A program made the translations under genes and the position numbers. 12,528 nucleotides of DNA, taken from NCBI GenBank assembly GCA_027083475.1, contig JALWON010000367.1:1-12528 (forward strand), given 5' to 3'. Of the stretch, positions 1 to 7,469 are shown in pieces; the first letter of the stretch is position 1; the number at the start of each line of letters is the position of its first letter. The DNA is from Sulfurimonas sp. Its GTDB lineage: Bacteria; Campylobacterota; Campylobacteria; Campylobacterales; Sulfurimonadaceae. The notes below the pieces were generated by a model that was not told the origin of the DNA, searched no databases, and was given only the letters and a program-made list of their open reading frames with translations.

Positions 1-32
1 CCTCCACCTAAAACCAATCGCTCTTTTTGCAT
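1..32 (-). CDS. 5' end of a probable FAD/NAD(P)-binding protein gene (truncated by window edge)
   Basis: Only eleven codons are present, read leftward from ATG at 32-30: MQKERLVLGGG. A strong Shine-Dalgarno AGGA lies 6 nt before the ATG, which supports a real start. The closest upstream ATG, 13 nt away, is out of frame. The run of hydrophobic residues ending in GGG within the first dozen residues resembles the first beta strand and glycine loop of a Rossmann fold, as in NDH-2 or sulfide:quinone oxidoreductase-like flavoproteins. Eleven residues cannot identify the family, so that reading is an inference. The gene diverges from the methyltransferase gene and the two share the 33-176 intergenic space. 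Confidence 0.5.
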   Translation of the reverse strand, partial: MQKERLVLGG

Positions 33-55
33 CTTCTTTCCTCATTTTTTGTCCA

Positions 56-64
56 ATTATTACA
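56..64 (-). promoter_or_regulatory. Possible extended -10 promoter for the leftward gene
   Basis: On the minus strand this reads TGT-AATAAT: an extended TG dinucleotide and a hexamer one base away from TATAAT. Transcription would start near 49, giving a leader of about 17 nt that includes the AGGA ribosome site of the leftward gene. No good -35 box sits at standard distance. The region is AT-rich, so chance is possible. Confidence 0.35.
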
Positions 65-101
65 CATTTTTCTTGGTTTATTCATCAAACTTCTGCTTAT
101 C

Positions 102-130
102 TTGAAATATTAAGTATTATCACATATAAT
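102..130 (+). promoter_or_regulatory. Sigma70-type promoter for the methyltransferase-asnB operon
   Basis: TTGAAA at 102-107 and a perfect TATAAT at 125-130 are separated by exactly 17 bp. The expected start site near 137 leaves an untranslated leader of about 40 nt before ATG 177. It is the only promoter in the window with both boxes near consensus at ideal spacing. Confidence 0.7.
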
Positions 131-176
131 GAGTACCTATCCATAAGTAAAACCAATTGAACAAAGATTTAAAATT

Positions 177-749
177 ATGCCTCGGATTAATAATCACACC
201 TTTTACACTGCAGCACTGCAAGCCCATGGAGAAACACCACTTGGTCTCAACTGGCATTCAACAGCATTACAACACCTGCGTTTTGATATACTGCTCTCCC
301 TCTTACCAAAAAATATTTCTGACTTTTCACTTGGGGATGCAGGATGCGGTTTTGGAGATTTTTATACATTCTTACAACAAAAACCCAAAAAATATCTCGG
401 CATAGACTCCTTAGAAGCAATGCAAAAAATTGCCATCAAAAAAACAGGTACACAAATACTCTTAGCAGACATCACAAAAAGTACCCTCCCTACTATGGAT
501 TATTACCTATGTAGTGGGGCTTTAAACATCCTTACACCCTTTGAAACCTATCAGTTTATTGCTAACTGCTACAAAGCTTCTAAAAAAGGCTTTGTCTTCA
601 ATGCCTTATTTGGAGAGAAAAAAAGTGCAACCTACAACTACATGAACAAAAAACAAATCCAAGAGATTGCCACAAATTTGCATGTCAAAAAGATAGCTTA
701 TAAAGAAGATTACCTAGACAATGACATTAGTGTAGGATTTTTTAAGTAA
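177..749 (+). CDS. Small class I SAM-dependent methyltransferase
   Basis: This is a 190-residue single-domain protein. Residues 54-61 (DAGCGFGD) are motif I, the SAM-binding glycine loop of class I methyltransferases. The GID at 75-77 places the acidic residue expected to hold the ribose hydroxyls, and ADIT at 97-100 is a plausible motif II. The stretch around 110-120 (YLCSGALNIL) matches the position of the strand-4 motif. There is no membrane segment or signal peptide. The substrate cannot be told from sequence. ATG 177 is the first start compatible with the conserved region and has only a weak ribosome site. The stop codon shares its last A with the ATG of asnB (TAATG), so the two genes are probably translationally coupled. 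This hints at a shared pathway, but that is an inference. Confidence 0.8.
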   Translation: MPRINNHTFYTAALQAHGETPLGLNWHSTALQHLRFDILLSLLPKNISDFSLGDAGCGFGDFYTFLQQKPKKYLGIDSLEAMQKIAIKKTGTQILLADITKSTLPTMDYYLCSGALNILTPFETYQFIANCYKASKKGFVFNALFGEKKSATYNYMNKKQIQEIATNLHVKKIAYKEDYLDNDISVGFFK

Positions 750-2548
750 TGTGTGGCATTTTTGGAATCATCGGTGAATACAATGATACACAAGCCAAAA
801 AAGCTCTCGCAAAACTCTCCCATCGTGGTCCTGACTTTTGTGGTGTTTTTCAAAAGAAAAGACTCTTCTTTGCCCATCAACGATTAAGCATACTTGATGC
901 AGACAAACGCAGCCACCAACCCCTCAAACACAAAAAAATTCTTCTCTCTTTCAATGGAGAAATTTACAACTTTCAAGCCCTGAAAAAAGAACTCAATTTT
1001 CCATACCAAACACAGAGCGATAGCGAAGTCATCATTGCTGCTTATCTGCACTGGGGAGTTGATTTTGTGCAACATCTTCGAGGGATGTTTGCTATTGCTT
1101 TACTCGATGGAGAGACACTCTACCTCTTTCGTGACAGACTTGGGAAAAAACCACTTTTTTTTATGCATGACACGGCGTTTCGCTTCGCCTCCGAGATAAA
1201 AGCACTGACCCCCTTTTTACATAAAACACAGATGAATGAAGATGCACTTCTGAGTTATCTCTCCTTTTTAGCGCCTACTCCGCCTTTTACATTTTTTAAA
1301 GGCATTCAAAAACTCGCTGCTGGAGAGTATCTCATTTTTAAAGATAATTCTTTGAGTATTCAAAGATATTATGATATTTTATCACAAAAACCAAATATAA
1401 TTACAGAGAAAGAAGAAGCTCTCCATACACTCCAAACCACCTTAGAAGAGTCAATCTCCCTGCGTTTAGAGGCGGATGTACCCATAGCTGCCCTACTCTC
1501 TGGCGGGATTGATAGTGCGACTATCAATTATTTTACCAAAGAACAAGGGAGGCAACTCCCTACATATACTTTAGGCTACAAAGAGTTTGCAAAGTATGAT
1601 GAGCGTGCCAATGCCAAAGAGAGTGCTGTGCTTTTAGGCTTAGAAAACAGACAAGTTGAAATAGATGAAAAACTTTTTATGCAAACCAGCCAAAAAGTTT
1701 TTGATACCCTCGATGAGCCACTCAATGACCCTGCTGCCATTCCTCTTTACCTGCTTTTTGAACAAATAAAAAAAGATGGCTACAAGGTTGTCATGAGTGG
1801 GGAGGGAAGCGATGAACTTTTTTTAGGCTATAGGCAATATTTTGAGTATCTCGACATTGAAGAGGCTGCCTCTCTCTCGCATAAAAACTGGCTCAAAAAA
1901 TACTTCCGTGCCAATTTTTCCATGAATAGAGAGTGGGAGTGGTACAAACGTATCTTTGATGACACTCTGCTCTTTCGTACTTCGGGTGAAAAATTTACTG
2001 ACCTGCAAAAAAACAATCTTTTAAAAAGAAATATCCGCGATAACGAGAGTCTCAAATATCTCCAAACCTATCGAGAAAACTTTGAAGCTTCACACTTTCA
2101 TGATGCAAGTTTTTGGTATAGCTACATCGACCTCAACATATTTCAAGCAGAGCATTTTTTAACAAAACTTGACCGTGTTTCTATGGCACACTCCATCGAG
2201 TCTCGAACTCCCTTTTTAGACCATAAACTCGTTGAAACTATCTTCTCTTTAGACCCAAAACTGCGCTATCAAGAGAAGCTTACAAAGTCACTTTTAAAAG
2301 AGATAATGCACAACAAACTTGCCCCACAGATCCTTAAACGCAAGAAAAAAGGTTTTGCCAACCCTTACATGGAGTACCTCATCCACTCCAAAAAAATCGA
2401 CCTTATTCATGAGGTAAACGAGCAAACAGGACTCTTTAAACGAAAAGCCCTCGATGAGTACATTCAAAAAGCAGCATCGGGGAGTTTCAAGCAGCATGTG
2501 TGGGGACTCTATGTGCTGAGTGTCTGGATAAAGAAAAACTTACTTTAA
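749..2548 (+). CDS. asnB: Asparagine synthase, glutamine-hydrolysing
   Basis: The enzyme makes asparagine from aspartate, glutamine and ATP in the cytosol. The 599-residue protein starts MCGIFGIIG, so Cys2 becomes the N-terminal nucleophile of the class II glutaminase domain (about 1-190). SHRGPD at 24-29, QRLSILD at 44-50, FNGEIYN at 68-74 and SDSE at 90-93 are the usual glutamine-site motifs. The synthase domain carries the ATP PP-loop SGGIDS at 251-256 and GEGSDELFLGY at 351-361, followed by the SRTPFLDH segment at 485-492. Nothing looks missing. The start is fixed because only removal of Met1 can expose Cys2. It overlaps the preceding methyltransferase stop by one base. The gene 17 nt downstream encodes an acidic amino acid symporter, which fits supply of aspartate. 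Some AsnB-like proteins instead amidate sugars or peptides, and no glycan genes are visible here to favour that. Confidence 0.93.
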   Translation: MCGIFGIIGEYNDTQAKKALAKLSHRGPDFCGVFQKKRLFFAHQRLSILDADKRSHQPLKHKKILLSFNGEIYNFQALKKELNFPYQTQSDSEVIIAAYLHWGVDFVQHLRGMFAIALLDGETLYLFRDRLGKKPLFFMHDTAFRFASEIKALTPFLHKTQMNEDALLSYLSFLAPTPPFTFFKGIQKLAAGEYLIFKDNSLSIQRYYDILSQKPNIITEKEEALHTLQTTLEESISLRLEADVPIAALLSGGIDSATINYFTKEQGRQLPTYTLGYKEFAKYDERANAKESAVLLGLENRQVEIDEKLFMQTSQKVFDTLDEPLNDPAAIPLYLLFEQIKKDGYKVVMSGEGSDELFLGYRQYFEYLDIEEAASLSHKNWLKKYFRANFSMNREWEWYKRIFDDTLLFRTSGEKFTDLQKNNLLKRNIRDNESLKYLQTYRENFEASHFHDASFWYSYIDLNIFQAEHFLTKLDRVSMAHSIESRTPFLDHKLVETIFSLDPKLRYQEKLTKSLLKEIMHNKLAPQILKRKKKGFANPYMEYLIHSKKIDLIHEVNEQTGLFKRKALDEYIQKAASGSFKQHVWGLYVLSVWIKKNLL

Positions 2549-2553
2549 TAAGC

Positions 2554-2559
2554 TATACT
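2554..2559 (+). promoter_or_regulatory. -10-like TATACT immediately before the symporter start
   Basis: TATACT is followed by exactly 6 nt and then ATG 2566. A -10 box spans -12 to -7, so transcription would begin on the A of the start codon, giving a leaderless mRNA. No Shine-Dalgarno sequence is seen before this ATG and no -35 box is evident, which is common for the main sigma factor in Campylobacterota. It is one of four starts in the window with this geometry. Confidence 0.45.
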
Positions 2560-2565
2560 TCTCTT

Positions 2566-3780
2566 ATGATTAAAACAATACAAAAATACTCCACAACCAA
2601 CACTCTCGTCATCTTTGGCATTCTCTTAGGGGCTTTGTTTGGGATTTATTTTCCCGAGCTTGCCTTAGAACAAAAAGTCATAGGAACTGCCTTTGTCTAC
2701 TTTTTAAAAATGCTTGTTGTGCCTTTGGTTTTTTCAAGTATTTTTGTCGCTATTTTAGGCTTAGGTTCTATCGAACATCTCAAACGCATGGGGGCAAAAA
2801 CCATAGGACTTTACATCCTCACTACTGCCCTTGCTGTTTTAACTGCCATTGCTGCAATGAACATCTTCTCCATTGGGGAGCATGTAAGTAAGGTGGGTTT
2901 AGCCTTTGCAAAAGCGAGCAGTATTGCCCCTTTTTCCTTTGAGAGTATGATTTTAAGTTTTATTCCTACAAACATTTTCCATGCTCTGAGTAGTGGTGCT
3001 ATGATGCAAATTATTGTTTTTGCAATTTTGTTTGGTGTTGCTTCTTTATACCTCTCAAAAACACAACAAGCACCCCTTGTAAATCTCTTTACTGCTGTGA
3101 GTGAGGCTATGTTAAAAATGGCAGAGTGGGTTATTTTACTGACACCTCTGGGTGTTTTTTCACTCATCTCTTATGTCATTGCAGAGCAAGGTATAGAAGT
3201 TGTTTTTGGACTCTATAAGTACATCTTAGTCGTTATTGGGGTCATCCTTTTTCATGCACTCATCACACTCCCTGCCATTTTAAGACTCTTTACAAAGGGA
3301 AGTCCCTATAAGTACCTCTCGGCGGTACGTGAAGCCCCTATCATGGCATTTTCCACCGCTTCTTCGGCTGCAACACTCCCTGTAAGTATGCGAGTGGTTG
3401 AAGAGATAGGCGGGGTCGATAAGAAAAACGCCTCTTTTGTCCTGCCACTCGGAGCTACTGTTTCCATGGATGGAACTGCTGCTTATCTGAGTGTGGCTGT
3501 TCTCTACATCGCTAACCTTGCAGGGGTCACACTCAGTTTTGGCGATCAGGTGCTTTTAGGGGTTACCGTTGTTGCACTGAGTGTCGGTGTTGCAGCCCTG
3601 CCGAGTGCTTCGCTAGTCATGATGGTTGTCATTCTCAACCAAATCGGACTTCCCGTTGAGTATATGGCGCTCATTGTCGCAGTGGATAGAATTCTTGATA
3701 TGTGTCGCACTTCTTTAAATGTCACTTCTGATTTGATTGTTACAAAAATCATTGATGAATTTGAGAAAAAAAGAAACTAA
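2566..3780 (+). CDS. Dicarboxylate/amino acid:cation symporter, probably aspartate/glutamate uptake
   Basis: A 404-residue integral membrane protein of the GltPh/GltP family that couples uptake of acidic amino acids to Na+ or H+. Family marks are the SSAATLP hairpin at 266-272, the TM7 segment PLGATVSMDGT at 294-304, the second hairpin at 341-352, and TM8 at 374-389 with D374, D378, R381, T382, N385 and D389. These correspond, at a constant offset of 16, to GltPh D390, D394, R397, T398, N401 and D405. Keeping both the amino-group Asp and the side-chain-carboxylate Arg favours aspartate/glutamate over a plain dicarboxylate, where DctA lacks that Asp. The TM7 NMDGT motif reads SMDGT. ATG 2566 is preferred over an in-frame ATG at 2500, which lies inside asnB and would add a non-membrane tail of 22 residues. 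asnB lies 17 nt upstream. Confidence 0.88.
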   Translation: MIKTIQKYSTTNTLVIFGILLGALFGIYFPELALEQKVIGTAFVYFLKMLVVPLVFSSIFVAILGLGSIEHLKRMGAKTIGLYILTTALAVLTAIAAMNIFSIGEHVSKVGLAFAKASSIAPFSFESMILSFIPTNIFHALSSGAMMQIIVFAILFGVASLYLSKTQQAPLVNLFTAVSEAMLKMAEWVILLTPLGVFSLISYVIAEQGIEVVFGLYKYILVVIGVILFHALITLPAILRLFTKGSPYKYLSAVREAPIMAFSTASSAATLPVSMRVVEEIGGVDKKNASFVLPLGATVSMDGTAAYLSVAVLYIANLAGVTLSFGDQVLLGVTVVALSVGVAALPSASLVMMVVILNQIGLPVEYMALIVAVDRILDMCRTSLNVTSDLIVTKIIDEFEKKRN

Positions 3781-3784
3781 TTAT

Positions 3785-3817
3785 GTTACAATAATTCCAA
3801 TTATCTACAAAGCGAGG
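3785..3817 (+). promoter_or_regulatory. Possible extended -10 promoter and ribosome site for the PAS-receptor genes
   Basis: TGT-TACAAT at 3785-3792 is an extended -10 box. It sits in the 42-nt gap after the symporter gene and would give a leader of about 24 nt. The leader contains AGCGAGG (3811-3817), a good Shine-Dalgarno sequence 5 nt before ATG 3823. A TTGAGA at 3761-3766 is 20 bp upstream of the -10, longer than ideal. The first ten bases, TTATGTTACA, recur at the radical SAM promoter (8970-8979). Confidence 0.4.
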
Positions 3818-3822
3818 TCAGT

Positions 3823-4356
3823 ATGCAAAGACTCAGTAAAAATGATGCCCCAAAACATATCACTCACAATGAAAAAGTGATGAGCGACAATGACTTTATT
3901 GTCTCTAAGACAGATACAAAAGGCTATATTACCTACTGTAATCAAATCTTTATAGAGATGTCAGGTTACACAAAAGAGGAGCTCATTGGAGCAAATCACA
4001 ATCTCATCCGCCATCCTGATATGCCAGCAGTCGCCTTTAAGCTTGCCTGGGATCTTATAAAAAGTGGCAAAGAGTTTTTTGGTTTTGTAAAAAACCTTAA
4101 AAAAGATGGTGGTTTTTACTGGGTCTTTGCTTACATTACAGCAGATTATGATGCAAAGGGCAACATCATTGGCTACTCCTCTTTCCGCCGTAAACCGAGT
4201 AAGGCCGCCCTTGAAGCAATACGCCCTGTTTACAAACTCTTAGTAGATGCAGAAAAAACAGGTGGTATGAAAGCCTCTGGTGAACTTTTGGCTGCGTTTT
4301 TAAACGAGCATAACACAACTTACAATGACCTCGTCATGAATCTCCAAAAAAGTTAA
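3823..4356 (+). CDS. Aer-like PAS domain protein, redox/energy taxis sensor subunit (CetB-like)
   Basis: A 177-residue soluble protein that is essentially one PAS domain (about 20-125) plus a helical tail. Motifs match the FAD-binding PAS of E. coli Aer: GYITYCN at 34-40, SGYTKEEL at 47-54, HNLIRHPDMP at 59-68, GFVKN at 87-91 and YW at 99-100. The Arg-His-Pro-Asp stretch is the signature of this PAS subgroup, so FAD as cofactor is a family-based inference. An aromatic pair (FF, 85-86) stands where Aer has Pro-Trp. The protein has no membrane segment, HAMP or signalling domain, so it must act on a partner. The next gene, 9 nt downstream, encodes a receptor without a sensor PAS, much as CetB and CetA form a split Aer in Campylobacter jejuni. 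ATG 3823 has a good ribosome site. Confidence 0.88.
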   Translation: MQRLSKNDAPKHITHNEKVMSDNDFIVSKTDTKGYITYCNQIFIEMSGYTKEELIGANHNLIRHPDMPAVAFKLAWDLIKSGKEFFGFVKNLKKDGGFYWVFAYITADYDAKGNIIGYSSFRRKPSKAALEAIRPVYKLLVDAEKTGGMKASGELLAAFLNEHNTTYNDLVMNLQKS

Positions 4357-4365
4357 GGAAAACCT

Positions 4366-5682
4366 ATGTCATTTTTTACCAAATCAAATGCAAAAGAGGA
4401 CAAGGTTCTCGATGATATTATTGCAGTAGCAAAAGAGGTTGCACAAGGAAAACTCACAAGCCGTGTGCATTATGAAGATGCAAACTCAAAAGCAGGACAA
4501 CTTGCAGAAGCCATCAATGATATGCTTGATCAAACAGAAGTCACCCTCAGAGAGTCACGCAATAGTATCCAAGCAGTGACAGATGGTGATACAAGCCGGA
4601 CGATGTTTAGTGCAGGTCTACATGGCGAATTTAAGGATTCTGCCATTGCTGTTGCTAAAACTCTTGAAGCAATGAAAGAGAATGCAAAGTTTCAACTCTC
4701 TGGAATGTTTAGCAAAGAATTATCTTCAAAAAATGGTGGTGTCAAAGGCAATCTTGATTTAATTATGCAAAATATTATTCAGGTAAGTAATGATATTAAA
4801 GATGTTGCCATTAGCACCAAAAACACAGCCCAACTCTCAACACAAACAAATACATCCGTGATTGATTCGAATGCGAAAATGAATGAACTCTATGAACTCA
4901 TCTCTGCTACGAGTGCATCTGTAAATGCTTTAGATGAAAATGTCTCACAGATTGGCTCTGTTGTAGATCTCATTAAAGATATTGCAGATCAAACCAATCT
5001 TTTAGCTTTAAATGCAGCCATAGAAGCAGCCCGAGCGGGAGAACATGGACGAGGGTTTGCCGTGGTTGCAGATGAAGTACGCAAACTCGCAGAGAGAACC
5101 CAAAAAGCCACAAGTGAAATCTCTATCACCATCCAAACACTCAAACAAGAATCAAACAATATCTCGCAAAACTCTGAAAATATGAATGATATTGCCACAC
5201 AAAGCAATGAGACAATGGATGCATTCTCAACGACCATCGATACCTTTACACATACCCTCGAAAAAAATTCACTCAATGCCAATAAAAACACCATTGATTT
5301 ACTGATGACTATCTACAAAATTCAACACATCATTTTTAAATCAGAAGCCTATACTGCTGTCACAAATGGGCATGTGCAAGCAGCACTCTTACAGAGTAAT
5401 CATCATACTTGTGAATTTGGAAAATGGCACGATACCAAAGCCATAGAGATGTTCAAAAACAGTAAAATTTTTCCACAAATTGCACCCCTGCATGAAACGT
5501 TTCATAAGGCTATTTTAGAAAATATTCAGTATGTCGCACAAGGGCAACAAGCCCTTATAAACAACAAAAATACAATCATCCAAAATTTTCATACCTCTGA
5601 AGATGCGAGTGCAAAACTCTTTACATTAATGGATGCACTTGCTACTGAGACAAGTGGTCATATTGATTTGGAAAAAATTTGA
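4366..5682 (+). CDS. Cytosolic methyl-accepting chemotaxis protein with C-terminal CZB zinc-binding domain (TlpD-like)
   Basis: A 438-residue chemoreceptor without membrane segments. Residues 14-105 form HAMP-like helices (AQGKLTSRV followed by amphipathic repeats). The signalling coiled coil folds at the highly conserved tip about 207-245 (DQTNLLALNAAIEAA, then GEHGRGFAVVADEVRKLA), which binds CheA and CheW. The C-terminal CZB domain (about 310-405) has the 3His/1Cys zinc set H321, C349 in CEFGKW, H376 and H380. In Helicobacter TlpD, a receptor of almost the same size, this domain responds to oxidants such as hypochlorite. There is no C-terminal CheR-docking pentapeptide. AGGA 6 nt before ATG 4366 supports the start. 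The PAS gene lies 9 nt upstream, so the pair probably works as a split receptor, an inference from context. Confidence 0.92.
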   Translation: MSFFTKSNAKEDKVLDDIIAVAKEVAQGKLTSRVHYEDANSKAGQLAEAINDMLDQTEVTLRESRNSIQAVTDGDTSRTMFSAGLHGEFKDSAIAVAKTLEAMKENAKFQLSGMFSKELSSKNGGVKGNLDLIMQNIIQVSNDIKDVAISTKNTAQLSTQTNTSVIDSNAKMNELYELISATSASVNALDENVSQIGSVVDLIKDIADQTNLLALNAAIEAARAGEHGRGFAVVADEVRKLAERTQKATSEISITIQTLKQESNNISQNSENMNDIATQSNETMDAFSTTIDTFTHTLEKNSLNANKNTIDLLMTIYKIQHIIFKSEAYTAVTNGHVQAALLQSNHHTCEFGKWHDTKAIEMFKNSKIFPQIAPLHETFHKAILENIQYVAQGQQALINNKNTIIQNFHTSEDASAKLFTLMDALATETSGHIDLEKI

Positions 5683-6566
5683 CAAAAGAGTATAAGCTTT
5701 ACTCCTACTTGCTCACACTTGCCATGCTCCTGTGGGGTGGTGGCTGGACAGCACTCAAAATCCTGACCTACAATCTCCCTATGGAGACCATCATTTTTTG
5801 GCGTTTTTTTATCATGTCACTTGCGTTTTTACCTGTTTTGTATTTTCTTAAAAAACCACTCAAAGTAGATGTGCATTCCATCAAGTACATCCTAAGCAGT
5901 GCTATTTTAAACATTGCATTTATGGTGAGCTCTTTTCTTGGAATCAAGTATGGTTTAGCGGGAGCTGGCAGTGTCATTATTACTTCACTTTCACCACTCA
6001 TGACCTTTTTACTCATGGTCATTTTCTTTAGAAAAAAAGTCTCAAAAATGCAGTATATTGGTCTTATTCTTGGAATTGTTGGAGGAAGTATCATTCTCCA
6101 ACTCAATGATCTCTCGCTTTTTTTGAATGGTTCTAATGCTTACTTTTTACTCTGTGGAATTTTTTGGGCGGGAGTCACTATACTCTCACAACTCGCCCAC
6201 AAACATCTGCACCCCATCCATTATAGTTTTTACATCTCAGTCATAGCAACAGTGGTGGCATTTTTTTATGCGTTTGATGCAGATTTAGGAGCGATATTTA
6301 CACAAGATATAGAGTTTTGGATTGCCCTGCTCTACCTTGCCATTTTAGGACAAACAGTTGCAACAACCATCTTTTTTATGGCAAGTGGGAAATTAGGAAG
6401 TGAGAAAACAAGCTCTTTTATGTTTTTAGTCCCTGTTTTTGCCCTTTTGAGTGCTTGGATTATTTTAGATGAAGTATTACAACCCCATATCATCATAGGA
6501 GGAGCACTGAGTATGCTCGCAGTTTATTTTATCAATAAAACGCATCTTTCAAAGCATCACGAATAG
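5679..6566 (+). CDS. EamA/DMT-family permease
   Basis: A 295-residue inner membrane protein of the drug/metabolite transporter family, with ten predicted helices in two EamA repeats (about 8-140 and 153-286). The first repeat shows the typical LLWGGGWTALK start (17-27) and FWRF at 40-43. The second has FWAG at 162-165 and the helix-breaking LVPVFALL and LDE motifs near 250-265. The family exports or imports amino acids, metabolites or drugs, and the substrate is not readable. Translation appears to start at TTG 5679, overlapping the chemoreceptor stop by four bases (TTGA). The first in-frame ATG at 5724 would cut half of helix 1. The 3' end overlaps the opposite-strand HD-GYP gene by 35 bp, an unusually tight convergent junction. 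Confidence 0.85.
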   Translation: MTKEYKLYSYLLTLAMLLWGGGWTALKILTYNLPMETIIFWRFFIMSLAFLPVLYFLKKPLKVDVHSIKYILSSAILNIAFMVSSFLGIKYGLAGAGSVIITSLSPLMTFLLMVIFFRKKVSKMQYIGLILGIVGGSIILQLNDLSLFLNGSNAYFLLCGIFWAGVTILSQLAHKHLHPIHYSFYISVIATVVAFFYAFDADLGAIFTQDIEFWIALLYLAILGQTVATTIFFMASGKLGSEKTSSFMFLVPVFALLSAWIILDEVLQPHIIIGGALSMLAVYFINKTHLSKHHE

Positions 6567-7452
6567 CAAGAAACTCCTCTAAATGCTCAAAAAATATCTC
6601 AACAAGTTTGGGATCAAACTGTGTGCCTGCTCGCTCTTGAATATAAGGAAATATATCTTCATCTTTCCATGCATCTTTATAGATGCGCTTACTGCCTAAT
6701 GCATCAAAAACATCTGCAATGGCTGTAATACGTCCATATATGTGTATCTCATACCCTTTGAGTCCCCGAGGATACCCTTTGCCATCAAAACGTTCATGAT
6801 GCTCATGCGCGACTATTGCAGCTGTCTTCATCAAAGGTCTTGTAGAGTGTTTGAGCATCTCATACCCTATTTGTGCATGCTCTTTCATAACTTCAAACTC
6901 ATCTGCTGTTAAAGCGGCAGGTTTGTTTAAAATCGCATCAGCAATGGCAATTTTTCCAATATCATGCATAGGGCTTGCCTGCTTGAGCAGCTCTGCTTCT
7001 TGTTCATTTAATCCATAATACAAAGCAAAAAGTTTTGAATATTCAGCAACACGTTTTACATGGTTTGCTGTCTCTTTAGAGCGACTCTCTCCAATGGCAC
7101 CCATAGTAAAGACAACCTCTTTTTGTGTCTCTTCTATCTCCTGCATCAAAAGTCGCTCATTTTCAAGTTCTATTTTTAAAAGTTCTTCTAATCCATAGGT
7201 AGTCTTTAGCAGTGCTCTACCCTGTGAATCCCCTTGCTTGATGATATACCCATATCTTTTAACTTGTTTTGCATAAGCTTCAATGGAACCTAACTTTTCA
7301 AATAAAATTTTATCGCTAATTTTGATGATTTTATGTAAACGCCGCTCTAATCTCGCAGATGCCTTCGATATTTTTTGATACTCTTCATAGAGTGCATCGT
7401 AATCCGACTTATCAACAGTTTGCACATTTTTTTCATACAATTCTTTGAACAT
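6532..7452 (-). CDS. HD-GYP domain protein, probable cyclic di-GMP phosphodiesterase
   Basis: The 306-residue soluble protein has a helical, probably coiled-coil N-terminal part (about 1-115) of no recognised family, then an HD-GYP domain (about 118-300). Visible motifs are ETANHVKRV at 127-135, the metal-binding HD at 163-164 within MHDIGK, and HHERFDGKGYP at 218-228 with the GYP triad. DVFDALGSKRIYK at 247-259 follows. All expected metal ligands are present, so it should hydrolyse c-di-GMP to pGpG or GMP. No receiver domain or membrane segment is seen, so the input signal is unknown. The MFS gene ends 17 nt upstream on the same strand. ATG 7452 is preceded on its strand by TATAAT only 5 nt away, with a weak AAGG about 12 nt away. 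Confidence 0.9.
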   Translation of the reverse strand: MFKELYEKNVQTVDKSDYDALYEEYQKISKASARLERRLHKIIKISDKILFEKLGSIEAYAKQVKRYGYIIKQGDSQGRALLKTTYGLEELLKIELENERLLMQEIEETQKEVVFTMGAIGESRSKETANHVKRVAEYSKLFALYYGLNEQEAELLKQASPMHDIGKIAIADAILNKPAALTADEFEVMKEHAQIGYEMLKHSTRPLMKTAAIVAHEHHERFDGKGYPRGLKGYEIHIYGRITAIADVFDALGSKRIYKDAWKDEDIFPYIQERAGTQFDPKLVEIFFEHLEEFLAIRDALKDAFY

Positions 7453-7457
7453 AATTT

Positions 7458-7463
7458 ATTATA
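7458..7463 (-). promoter_or_regulatory. Perfect TATAAT 5 nt before the HD-GYP start codon
   Basis: On the minus strand the 17-nt gap after the MFS stop reads TATAAT, then AAATT, then ATG. If used, it gives a leaderless or nearly leaderless mRNA and lets the HD-GYP gene be expressed apart from the MFS gene. It could also be chance in AT-rich DNA. Confidence 0.4.
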
Positions 7464-7469
7464 CCTTAA

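Noticed and set aside
2500..2565. In-frame N-terminal extension of the symporter from ATG 2500
   Set aside because: It lies inside the asnB coding end, adds a polar tail unlike the family, and the normal family start is the Met at 2566.
3779..3796. Small palindrome AATTAT-N6-ATAATT around the PAS gene -10 box
   Set aside because: Six AT-only base pairs are expected by chance in such AT-rich DNA.
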